Assembly (NCBI RefSeq): GCF_027945075.1
Contig: NZ_CP116034.1
Location: 992,001-1,056,000 of the forward strand
Length of the DNA: 64,000 bases
Reading direction: 5' to 3'
Source: Chryseobacterium sp. CY350
Lineage (GTDB): Bacteria; Bacteroidota; Bacteroidia; Flavobacteriales; Weeksellaceae
Shown here piece by piece: positions 49,587-58,030 of the stretch (its first letter is position 1; every line of letters begins with the position of its first letter). The translations under genes and the position numbers were made by a program. The notes beneath the pieces were generated by a model. The model was not told the origin of the DNA and made no database searches. It saw nothing but the letters and a program-made list of their open reading frames with translations.

Positions 49587-50432
49587 ATGTACCAAATAAC
49601 AAATCAGCTTCATAAGATAGGTTTCAGTATCGATTTGATCAGCAATATCATCAGAAGAAACAATTTTCAGAAAAAATTTAATACTAAGCAATTTTTCTGC
49701 ATTCTGCTGGTTGCGAAAGATATTGATTTAATTATTTCGGGCATTCAATACGAAATAAAAGGCGGCAACGCAGTATTTATCGGCCCCATGAAAGATGTAG
49801 AATTTGGAGACGCTTATGGCAAAGAGATTTACGTGATTGTTTTTTCAGCAGATTTCTATGACAAATCAATGAAAGACAGCGTTTTTATGAATTCTCAGGT
49901 GTTTTTCAATTCCCGATCTGATGTTTTCATTTCACCCTATTTTGGAAACAATAAATACAATGAAGTCATTTTAGTAGAAAGGCTTTTAAAATTCCAAAGC
50001 AAGGATGAAAGTCTTTATATTTCCGCCGCTCACAATGCTATTGAAGGCTTGATTCTCGATGCATATCTTCATGTAGACGAGCATCATACCGAGGCAGATG
50101 AGCGTTTGGAATACGTTTCGTTTGTGAACAGATTCAGGGTTTTACTTCAGAGAGATTTCAAAACTGCAAAAAAAGTTCTATACTATTCTCAGGAACTGAA
50201 GATCTCATCACGAAGACTGACCGAGATGTGTGAATACGTTTACGGCAAATCTGCAAAACAGATTATTATTGAAAAAATAAAAATCGAGTGCGAAAAAGCA
50301 ATAAAATTTTCAAATTTTACCATGTCAGAAATTGCTTACGACCTGGGTTTCAACGATGAAGGAAACTTCAGCAATTTCGTAAAAAAACATACAGGAAAAA
50401 AACCATCTGAAATGAGGGAAATCTCAGCATAA
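49587..50432 (+). CDS. AraC family transcriptional regulator
   Basis: 281 aa. The N-terminal half looks like a cupin-type sensor (IDLIISGIQYEIKGGNAVFIGP). The C-terminal about 100 residues are the double HTH domain: VLYYSQELKISSRRLTEMCEYVYGKSAKQIIIEK then MSEIAYDLGFNDEGNFSNFVKKHTGKKPSEMRE, the classical AraC signature. Cytoplasmic DNA-binding protein, located directly before the chaperone/usher-like genes in the same direction, so it is the obvious candidate regulator of them. Confidence 0.92.
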   Translation: MYQITNQLHKIGFSIDLISNIIRRNNFQKKFNTKQFFCILLVAKDIDLIISGIQYEIKGGNAVFIGPMKDVEFGDAYGKEIYVIVFSADFYDKSMKDSVFMNSQVFFNSRSDVFISPYFGNNKYNEVILVERLLKFQSKDESLYISAAHNAIEGLILDAYLHVDEHHTEADERLEYVSFVNRFRVLLQRDFKTAKKVLYYSQELKISSRRLTEMCEYVYGKSAKQIIIEKIKIECEKAIKFSNFTMSEIAYDLGFNDEGNFSNFVKKHTGKKPSEMREISA

Positions 50433-50473
50433 ATTCTTAGATTTATGTAACCAAGATCATTCAAATTATCAGT

Positions 50474-50902
50474 ATGTACGCTAAGTATATTGTGCTTTTC
50501 TGCCTTTTAGGACTTTCAGCACTCTTACCTGCACAAGCAGTAGACCACAATCGCATCAATATCAGAATTTACCCCGCACAGGTTCTTTCAATTTCATCTG
50601 GCTCAGATTTAAATAAAAACTCGAACACTCAAAAGAATATTGAAGCGAGTGAAAGGCGGGAGTTAATTGTCTCCAATCTCTATGGTTATCAGATAAAAAC
50701 TTTGAGTGAACGGTCAGATGATCAGGCTGAAAAAAGATTATCTACAAAAGATTGCCCACCAAATTCAAGACTTTTATACCAAAGAACATCCTCTTCGGCC
50801 GATCAAAGAATCGGAACAACCAATTATTCTGAGGTTTTTGATAAGAAATGCACAAGTTCTAATAACGAAAGACTCCTTGTATATCTCATCATAACTCAGT
50901 GA
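50474..50902 (+). CDS. Small secreted subunit-like protein of the chaperone/usher-like locus
   Basis: 142 aa with a signal peptide (YIVLFCLLGLSALLPAQA). The mature start NRINIRIYPAQVLSIS resembles NVTLNVRLKPIQTLVV of the next gene, and the end RLLVYLIITQ resembles LTYTIISQ there, so both belong to one family. Two Cys (CPPNSRL, KKCTSSN) may form a disulfide. No named family recognised; a minor fibre subunit is inferred. Confidence 0.6.
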   Translation: MYAKYIVLFCLLGLSALLPAQAVDHNRINIRIYPAQVLSISSGSDLNKNSNTQKNIEASERRELIVSNLYGYQIKTLSERSDDQAEKRLSTKDCPPNSRLLYQRTSSSADQRIGTTNYSEVFDKKCTSSNNERLLVYLIITQ

Positions 50903-51203
50903 AAAATTACAACTGTATTAACTTTATTTTATGCAACAAATAATAAAAATTCATCATGATTTTTATTAAATTGACTACATAATATTTAAAGTGTTACAAT
51001 ATTTTACAATATAATAACATTTTTCATTAACAATATTTAACCATATAATATTATGTTTAAATTTCATTAAAAACAATAAATGACATGATTTAATAACGAT
51101 TTGTTAATTTTCACAAAACATATGTCATTTTTCACAAACTTTCATTTTGAGATTCGCTGTACTTTTGCATCAGAAACTTAGAAACAATATAACAATAACT
51201 TTA
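50903..51203 (+). promoter_or_regulatory. AT-rich leader with -7 element for the gene at 51204
   Basis: No gene. TACTTTTG at 51160-51167 matches TAnnTTTG, 36 bases before the ATG at 51204. An ATG-less long frame from 51147 would start before this element and is therefore unlikely. The 220 bases before it are AT-rich with repeats of ATAATATTTAA type that could bind a regulator. Confidence 0.45.
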
Positions 51204-51725
51204 ATGAAAAAATTCATTATTACATCAATAGCAATATTAGGTGTAGGAACTATCAGTGGTCAAAACGTAACTCTTAACGTTAGATTAAAACCTATCCAGA
51301 CGCTTGTAGTAAACGACGGACAGAAAATCGTAAATTTAGACTACGTTACAAAAGATGATTACGCTAACGGTGTAAGCTCTAATAATGTAGATCACTTAAA
51401 AATCTTTAGTACAGGAGGATTTCAGGTAAAGGTAAAAAGTGCTACTTCTGCTTTACAAAGTGGCTCTAAAAACATTCAGGCTAATACAATTAGAATAATT
51501 GCTACTGCAGGTTCTGATGCTGTAAATGGCGCTCAATATGCTCAGGGAGTTCTACTTTCTGCAAACGAAGCTAATTTGGTAACTTCTGCAAGCGGAGGTG
51601 TAGATAAAAAAATCAGCATCGAATATAAGGGTGCAGGCTCAAATACTTATATTGATAACTATATCGCAGGGCAAGATCCTACAATTTACTCAACAGAATT
51701 GACTTATACAATCATCTCTCAATAA
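51204..51725 (+). CDS. Major subunit-like secreted protein of the chaperone/usher-like locus
   Basis: 173 aa with signal peptide (MKKFIITSIAILGVGTISGQ). Mature chain NVTLNVRLKPIQTLVVND, strand-rich with many Gly/Ala/Ser, no Cys, ending ELTYTIISQ. These are features of a small Ig-like fimbrial subunit with a conserved last strand. It is followed by a terminator-like hairpin at 51752-51775, as usual for major subunits. Family assignment by layout, not by a known motif. Confidence 0.65.
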   Translation: MKKFIITSIAILGVGTISGQNVTLNVRLKPIQTLVVNDGQKIVNLDYVTKDDYANGVSSNNVDHLKIFSTGGFQVKVKSATSALQSGSKNIQANTIRIIATAGSDAVNGAQYAQGVLLSANEANLVTSASGGVDKKISIEYKGAGSNTYIDNYIAGQDPTIYSTELTYTIISQ

Positions 51726-51751
51726 ATTCTGGCCAATTCAAATAAATACAG

Positions 51752-51780
51752 AAGTGTTGCATCCTTGCAGCACTTTTGTT
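51752..51780 (+). terminator. Hairpin between major subunit and chaperone (possible attenuator)
   Basis: AAGTGTTGCA (51752-51761) and TGCAGCACTT (51766-51775) with one G-T pair, 4-nt loop, followed by TTTGTTA. It lies 26 bases after the subunit stop and before the chaperone ATG, with no new promoter seen, so partial read-through would give less chaperone and usher than subunit. Confidence 0.7.
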
Positions 51781-51798
51781 ACATTCAGTACTTTTTTC

Positions 51799-52602
51799 AT
51801 GAGAACTACCATTCAGCAAATCTGCATTTTATTTTTTGCAATCATCTTTCAGGCTAAAGCACAGACAGGAATTTCAGTTTCGCCACCTCGACTTTATTTT
51901 GAGTCGGCGGCAGGAATCAGCAATTCCGAAAAAATAACTGTTACCAACGTCAGCGCAAAAAATACGCTCGATCTTGCATTAAGTCTTGGCGACTGGCAAT
52001 ATGATGCTAAAGGTGAAAATCAAATGTATCCTGCCAATTCTTTACCAACTTCATGTGCCTCATGGATCAGCATTAAAAAAGATGACACTTATTTTTCCCT
52101 CGGTCCGGGAGAAAGACGAGACATTGAGCTTACCATCACCTCGCCTACCCTTTCGAAAGAAAATCTGGCGGCTCACACTGCGTTGCTTTACGTAAGCCAG
52201 ATGAATCCTGTGGAAGATGTAGACAGTAAAGGTGCCAACATTAAAGTAAGCATCCGTTCAGGAATCAAGATCTTTCACAAAAAGCCGGAAGCAACGAAGA
52301 AAAAATTAGAAATTACAGATTTAAAATATGATGCAGAAAAAAAAATACTGAGATTACATTTTGAAAATCAGGCAGATATTTGGGTTGATGGAAAAGTGAC
52401 TACAGACATTCTGAATGTAGGTAATGGAAAAAAAACAAGCCTGAGCCCAATTGTATTTTACACGATGCCGGGCAACAAACGCGAAATGGAAGTTCAGCTG
52501 CCAACACCTTTAGATAAAGGAAACTATACGGCTTCTGTACTTGTAGATTATGGTGATTCTGAAAATCTGGAGATGGGTGAATTAAATTTTAGTTATGAGT
52601 AG
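51799..52602 (+). CDS. Periplasmic pilus-chaperone-like protein
   Basis: 267 aa from ATG 51799 (signal peptide QICILFFAIIFQAKAQ). Mature start TGISVSPPRLYFESAAGISNSEKITVTNVS is the G1-strand-like beginning of PapD-type chaperones, with a two-Ig-domain layout: SWISIKKDDTYFSLGPGERRDIELTI and LYVSQM, then a second domain from KKLEITDLKYDAEKKILRL. It should hold subunits in the periplasm. The stop overlaps the next ATG by 8 bases. Confidence 0.75.
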   Translation: MRTTIQQICILFFAIIFQAKAQTGISVSPPRLYFESAAGISNSEKITVTNVSAKNTLDLALSLGDWQYDAKGENQMYPANSLPTSCASWISIKKDDTYFSLGPGERRDIELTITSPTLSKENLAAHTALLYVSQMNPVEDVDSKGANIKVSIRSGIKIFHKKPEATKKKLEITDLKYDAEKKILRLHFENQADIWVDGKVTTDILNVGNGKKTSLSPIVFYTMPGNKREMEVQLPTPLDKGNYTASVLVDYGDSENLEMGELNFSYE

Positions 52603-53629
52603 AAAGCTCTGTTTTTTAATGACGCTATTTTTCGTAAGCAACTATTGTAATGCTCAAATATCATACTCTTCATGGGTAAACGGTTATCTTCAGATTAATT
52701 CTTATCAGGGCGAAACAAATCCCGATGCGTATACCGCAACTTTTGCCGGAAACGGAAATTTTAAGTACACAAACTGGAGATTGGCTGCCCTTTTAAAAAG
52801 CAGCATCACCGCAAACAATGGCCCTTATATTTTTCCCGCAAACAAAATTTCTTTTCAGCCTGTTTCGTCTTCAGGCCAGGCTTATCCCAATTCTGTTCCC
52901 ACTATTGCAGAAATAGGAATTCCTCTCAACACGACCGTTACAGAAGCAGGAGATTTTTTATTGATCCCGACATCTAACGCGCCACTTTACAATCAGCCGA
53001 GTCAACCAAACGGCTATTATAATCTGCAGTTAAAATTCAGCATTATTGTTGCCGGAGGAGCATATCTCGGGAATTACCCTGCATGGACAACCTTTACCGC
53101 GCCTATTGAATTTACTGCTTATGATCAAAACAACATGATTATCGGCAGGATGGATCATCTCTTTAAATTCCAGATTGGGGCACTCACGGGAACGCCACCG
53201 ATGAGCACAGAACTTTCGTTAAAAGTAAATGGTAACGCAGCAAACGGTGTTTTGGAATTTAGCAGTATGCAGGATTATAAAGACGGAAAAAGCGTTATTT
53301 ATCCAAATGCACTTACTGTAAAAGCTAATACAAATTTCCAGATAACTGTACGGTCGATTCAAAATAACTTTATTTCAGCTGCCGGAAAAACTATTCCTGT
53401 AAGTAATGTTAAGATGAATTTAATTCCGACTGCGCAAAATACTGGATCAACATTTTCAACTGTTTATCTAAATACAGCCTCGCAAATCATCACAAAAGGA
53501 TCTTCTACGCAAGGCGCAAATCTTGATTACACGATCAAGTATTTCACAAAACCAAATGACGAATATTTCATTAATGCAAAGCCTGATGAATATTCTGCAA
53601 CTTTACAATACGAGATTACTCCGCAATAA
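52595..53629 (+). CDS. Large secreted subunit or adhesin of the chaperone/usher-like locus
   Basis: 344 aa with signal peptide (LCFLMTLFFVSNYCNAQ). All-beta, with Asn/Tyr/Thr/Gly-rich strands (YLQINSYQGETNPDAYTATF), two-domain layout, and a last strand ATLQYEITPQ that resembles the ends of the two small subunits (TYTIISQ, VYLIITQ). A two-domain tip adhesin is inferred: lectin-like N-terminus, subunit-like C-terminus. No known family motif. Translation is coupled on both sides (overlaps of 8 and 1 bases). Confidence 0.6.
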   Translation: MSRKLCFLMTLFFVSNYCNAQISYSSWVNGYLQINSYQGETNPDAYTATFAGNGNFKYTNWRLAALLKSSITANNGPYIFPANKISFQPVSSSGQAYPNSVPTIAEIGIPLNTTVTEAGDFLLIPTSNAPLYNQPSQPNGYYNLQLKFSIIVAGGAYLGNYPAWTTFTAPIEFTAYDQNNMIIGRMDHLFKFQIGALTGTPPMSTELSLKVNGNAANGVLEFSSMQDYKDGKSVIYPNALTVKANTNFQITVRSIQNNFISAAGKTIPVSNVKMNLIPTAQNTGSTFSTVYLNTASQIITKGSSTQGANLDYTIKYFTKPNDEYFINAKPDEYSATLQYEITPQ

Positions 53630-56430
53630 TGTCATCGTCTTTCAGCAAGAATTTTACCCAATATTTTTCGGCTTTTCTGATCATGATAAGCTCGGTAATT
53701 TTGTCGGCTCAAAATAAAACTGAAAGCATCGTTTTTGACATTCACGAAAAATCTTACAACGAAGATTCTAAAATTCTTGACATCGTAATTTCACTTAATA
53801 ACACTACGAATCAAAATTTTAATGGAAAAATAAAAATATCTGTTCCTGAAGGGTTTCGATCAATCATGGGTGAGGAAATTCTTATAGATCTTCAAAAAAA
53901 TGAGAAAAAATTTATTTCAGTTAAAATTTTTGTGAGTAATAGTGCTGACGCGGGAGATGCAAAAATCAAGCTTTCATTGACAGACCAATTTAACAACAAA
54001 ATTGACCAAAAAACCATTTTGCACCAAGTTATTGAAAAAAGTCTGCTGCAGATGGTTGCAGAAACTTCGCAGATTTTCAGAACAGATGCTCGGGATTCTC
54101 TACAAGTAAGAGTAAAAGTTTCTAACAAAGGAAACAGAAGGCAACAGACGACGCTGGTCTTTAAAATTCCTGAACAAAATGACAGCAATTTATTTATAGA
54201 AAAAAAAGGAACAATTCGCCCGCAGCAGGATTCCGTTTTTATATTCAGTTTTTTGCCTTCAAAGGAGCTTCTGAAAAAAAGTACTTTTAATATTAATGTG
54301 ACTGGTTTTAAAGATGCTGATAAAGAAATTTTTGGCAATACCAGAATTAGCGTACAAAGTGTTTCGCATATACAAAAGTTTCAGGATGAGCAGCAAAGTG
54401 GTTTTGCCAGCACTTCGAAAAATACGGTTACTACAAGTTTTCGCAGAGTTGGTGATGACCTCAGTATGTATCAGATCTTGGGAAATGGTGGTTTTAACGT
54501 TTCTTCCGGATATATTTTCATCAACGGAAATGTGTTTTTAATGAATTCTCAGACTGAACCGATCATTAACAATACCTATATTTCTTACCGCCGTGAGAAA
54601 AGTGAGTTTACGATCGGAAACATCAGTAAACTTCTGGAACTTTCTCTTTTCGGACGAGGAATAGAATACAGTTTTCTGAATTCTGCTAAAGACAAAAAAA
54701 TTGAGGTAGGTTTTATAGAGCAGAGCTTCAGTTTACTGGAAAAAAATTCGTTCCTGAAAAATGGCTACGGATTTTATGTCAAAGGAATTTTAAATCCTAA
54801 TAATTTTTCGCGAAATCTTTCTACTATCTATATATTTAAAAATGATCCTTTCGAAAAAGCCAGGCATCATTTGGTAGGTACAGAATTTACGCACAGCTTC
54901 AACAATCTTTGGCAAAGCTCTTCAAAACTGTACGGCGGAGTGAGTTTCTACGATCAGAATGATCTTAAAAAGCCATCTTTTGCATTTGAATCGCAATATT
55001 CGGGAATGGTAAAAAAGATTAATCTAAATGGAAATTTTTTCTACAGCTCAGATTATTATCCCGGTAACAGAAGAGGGAATCTACAGCTTCAGCAAAATGC
55101 AAATTTGTTGGTTTTAAAAAAACATTATGCCTTTGCTAATATTTTTTATTCTAATTATTCGCCAAAATATTACTTTTATCAGACGCAGCTTTCTTCGGAC
55201 AATATAAAAATCGAGACCGGACTGAATTTAGCAAAAAAAGGAGAATTCGGTTACTCTTTGGCGTATCAGTTTCAGTCTGAAAGATCGAATTCTTATAATA
55301 ACTTTCTCCCAAAGAGTAAAGAAAATGATTTGTCAATTACCGCCCACAGGATAGTGGAAACTACAAACTGGATCAGCAAAAACAGAAAACATTCTGCTTT
55401 ACTGGCTTTCGATCTCGGATTTGCACAATATCCAAATAATGAAAACAGCCAGTTTCAAGGAAAGATTGTTGCAAATTATAATTATCGAAAAATCAATTTT
55501 GCATCTCAATATCAGTTTGGAAGTTATTATCTGTCGGAGTTTGCATTTTCTCAGCTTATTAACCAAAATATCAAATACAAAAAAGTAAACACTTCTTTGT
55601 ACTACAGCAGCAGTACTTTCAAAGAAAAATTAAGCGTTACTTCAGGACTTTCTTACACAGATGATAATATTTATGGAAAATCTCCGTCTGCATTTTGCAA
55701 TCTAAAATGGCACGCAAGACTGTTTGAGTTTTTCGTCAATTCATCTGGATATAATTACTCATCCACAAATATGAGAAATAATATATTCACCATTGAGGCA
55801 GGAGTTACGTTAAACATTCATAAAAATTCACTGTCTACTCAGAAAAAATCAAACATTCGCGGTTTTGCATTTTATGATGAGAACAACAACAATCTTTTTG
55901 ATCCAAACGAAAAACCGGCGCCAAACTACCTTATTACCATCAATAATATAGCCTTCAAAACAGACAGTAATGGCACAATGACCTACAAAAATGTTCCTTT
56001 TGGAAAATATAAATTGAAGCAGACCATTCAGGAAGGTTGGTATTACGACGAAAAAATAGTAGAGATCGATTCTTATCAGTACCAACTTACAATACCATTG
56101 CATCAAAACGGAACTGCAACAGGGCGAATAGATTATCAGTTTGATCATAAAACCGCAATGGATTTTCAACCCAAAACAAGTGGTATTGCATTTAAAATTT
56201 CCCAAAACAATGTTCCGATTGAGACGGTATATTCTGATGACAACGGCGAATTTATCGCATTTTTACCCATCGGAAACTACACAATTTCGCTTTCAGAAAA
56301 TACACTTCCTACTAACACTTTCTGCGAAAAACCAGTTATTCAAGTTGATATAAAAGCAGGACAACTCACATCACTTCCTTCATTTCTTGTTAAAGTGAAA
56401 GAGAAAAAGATTCATTCTAAGAAATTTTAA
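53629..56430 (+). CDS. Outer-membrane usher-like protein with C-terminal SdrD-B-like domains
   Basis: 933 aa. Signal peptide ending VILSAQ. Residues about 25-240 look like two Ig-like domains (SLNNTTNQNFNGKIKISVPEGF, VSNKGNRRQQTTLVFKIPE). Residues about 250-740 are a run of amphipathic, aromatic-edged strands typical of a big outer-membrane barrel (FINGNVFLMNSQ, YISYRREKSEFTIGNIS). From 745, NIRGFAFYDENNNNLFDPNEKPAPN and a second similar unit are SdrD B-like domains. Position after chaperone and subunits suggests the usher. Not recognisable as a classic PapC by motif. Confidence 0.65.
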   Translation: MSSSFSKNFTQYFSAFLIMISSVILSAQNKTESIVFDIHEKSYNEDSKILDIVISLNNTTNQNFNGKIKISVPEGFRSIMGEEILIDLQKNEKKFISVKIFVSNSADAGDAKIKLSLTDQFNNKIDQKTILHQVIEKSLLQMVAETSQIFRTDARDSLQVRVKVSNKGNRRQQTTLVFKIPEQNDSNLFIEKKGTIRPQQDSVFIFSFLPSKELLKKSTFNINVTGFKDADKEIFGNTRISVQSVSHIQKFQDEQQSGFASTSKNTVTTSFRRVGDDLSMYQILGNGGFNVSSGYIFINGNVFLMNSQTEPIINNTYISYRREKSEFTIGNISKLLELSLFGRGIEYSFLNSAKDKKIEVGFIEQSFSLLEKNSFLKNGYGFYVKGILNPNNFSRNLSTIYIFKNDPFEKARHHLVGTEFTHSFNNLWQSSSKLYGGVSFYDQNDLKKPSFAFESQYSGMVKKINLNGNFFYSSDYYPGNRRGNLQLQQNANLLVLKKHYAFANIFYSNYSPKYYFYQTQLSSDNIKIETGLNLAKKGEFGYSLAYQFQSERSNSYNNFLPKSKENDLSITAHRIVETTNWISKNRKHSALLAFDLGFAQYPNNENSQFQGKIVANYNYRKINFASQYQFGSYYLSEFAFSQLINQNIKYKKVNTSLYYSSSTFKEKLSVTSGLSYTDDNIYGKSPSAFCNLKWHARLFEFFVNSSGYNYSSTNMRNNIFTIEAGVTLNIHKNSLSTQKKSNIRGFAFYDENNNNLFDPNEKPAPNYLITINNIAFKTDSNGTMTYKNVPFGKYKLKQTIQEGWYYDEKIVEIDSYQYQLTIPLHQNGTATGRIDYQFDHKTAMDFQPKTSGIAFKISQNNVPIETVYSDDNGEFIAFLPIGNYTISLSENTLPTNTFCEKPVIQVDIKAGQLTSLPSFLVKVKEKKIHSKKF

Positions 56431-56625
56431 ATTACATTAAAGAGTACAATATTCGATTTTCTCTTAAATATGATGTAAACATTTGTAAATAAGATCATTT
56501 TTGTATAAATGTCACTCTTCACAGACAGTGCAGGATAATCATTAATCATATTTATATTAGATTGCGAATAGCAAAGGAGATTTTTTAAATATAGATCTTC
56601 CGAAAACTTCTAATGTTGTGAATTC

Positions 56626-58029
56626 ATGAAAAATTATCTTGTATCAATTCTAATTTGCCTGTTATCCAGTTCTTTTTCGGCTCAATATAAACCGTGGACT
56701 TCCCCAAAGCAACCTTTAAAGGAAATCAAAGCTTTAAAGAAACAAATCAAAGCTCCAAAATTCAGAAAAGTTGACTATTTAATCACAGATTTCGGAGCAA
56801 TTGGTGACGGAAAAACAAAAAATACGGAAGCTTTTAGAAAAGCAATTGAAAAATGCAGTGCTGAAGGTGGCGGTAGAGTTGTCGTTCCAAACGGCGTTTT
56901 CCTGACTGGAGCAATTTATCTGGAATCTAATGTCAATCTGCATCTGACAGACGGTTCTACGATTTTGTTCAGTCAGGATAGCAACGACTACCCTATCGTT
57001 TTCACGCGTTGGGAAGGTATGGAATGTATGAATTATTCCTCTTTGATTTATGCGTATGAAGAAGAAAACATTGCCGTGACCGGAAAAGGAACTTTGGATG
57101 GGAATTCAGATTTAGACAACTGGTGGTTTTGGTGTGGTGCAACAAAATATGGTTACAACACATCACGTCCTGGAAGACAAAACCCGGCGAGAGCTAAACT
57201 TCACGAATATATGGCCAATAGAACTCCTGCAAGAGAAAGAATTTTTGGCGACGGATGGTATTTAAGACCAAACTTTGTCCAGCCTTATAAGTCTAAAAAC
57301 TTCTATATGGCAGACGTTTTAGTTAAAAATTCACCGATGTGGAACCTAAATCCTGTTTTGTGTGAAAATGTTTTAATTGAAAGAGTAAAAGTCATCAGTC
57401 ACGGACCAAATAACGATGGTTTCGACCCTGAAGCCTGTAAAAATGTCTGGATTAAAGATTCATATTTCGACACCGGAGACGACTGTATCGCCATCAAATC
57501 AGGAAGAGACGAGGACGGAAGAGATATCGGAAGACCTGCTGAAAACCACATTATCGAAAACTGCGAAATGAAAGACGGTCACGGCGGTGTTGTTATCGGT
57601 AGCGAAATTGCAGGTGGTGCAAAAAATATCTACGCCATCGGAAATGTGATGGATAGCAAGAATCTTGACCGTGCATTAAGAATTAAAACCAGTTCAAGCC
57701 GTGGCGGAACGGTCGAAAATGTTTTTTTCTATAATACAAAAGTAGGTGCTTACAAAGATGCAGCGGTACGTTTCAATATGTTTTATGAAAAACCAGGGAA
57801 TCATATTCCGACCATTAGAAATATTTGGGTAGAAAATCTTACCGTAGAAAAAGGTGGAAAATACGCCATCCTTTCTAATGCTTACGAATCCTCTCCTGTC
57901 ACCGACTTCACGATGATTAATGCAAAAATGACAGGCGTTGAAATTCCGTATAAAGTTAATTTCCTTAAAAATGTGACTTTAAAAAATGTAACCGTAAACG
58001 GACAGCCATTAACCGAGCTAAAGCCATAA
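56626..58029 (+). CDS. Glycoside hydrolase family 28 (polygalacturonase-like)
   Basis: 467 aa with signal peptide (LICLLSSSFSAQ). The right-handed beta-helix carries the GH28 motifs: DFGAIGDGKTKNTEAFRKAI, NNDGFDPE (NTD-like), DTGDDCIAIKSG (the catalytic Asp pair), GHGGVVIGSE and RALRIKT. It cleaves galacturonan or rhamnogalacturonan outside the cytoplasm. First gene of a three-gene cluster (1-base gap to the next ORF), so it is probably co-transcribed. Confidence 0.95.
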   Translation: MKNYLVSILICLLSSSFSAQYKPWTSPKQPLKEIKALKKQIKAPKFRKVDYLITDFGAIGDGKTKNTEAFRKAIEKCSAEGGGRVVVPNGVFLTGAIYLESNVNLHLTDGSTILFSQDSNDYPIVFTRWEGMECMNYSSLIYAYEEENIAVTGKGTLDGNSDLDNWWFWCGATKYGYNTSRPGRQNPARAKLHEYMANRTPARERIFGDGWYLRPNFVQPYKSKNFYMADVLVKNSPMWNLNPVLCENVLIERVKVISHGPNNDGFDPEACKNVWIKDSYFDTGDDCIAIKSGRDEDGRDIGRPAENHIIENCEMKDGHGGVVIGSEIAGGAKNIYAIGNVMDSKNLDRALRIKTSSSRGGTVENVFFYNTKVGAYKDAAVRFNMFYEKPGNHIPTIRNIWVENLTVEKGGKYAILSNAYESSPVTDFTMINAKMTGVEIPYKVNFLKNVTLKNVTVNGQPLTELKP

Positions 58030-58030
58030 A

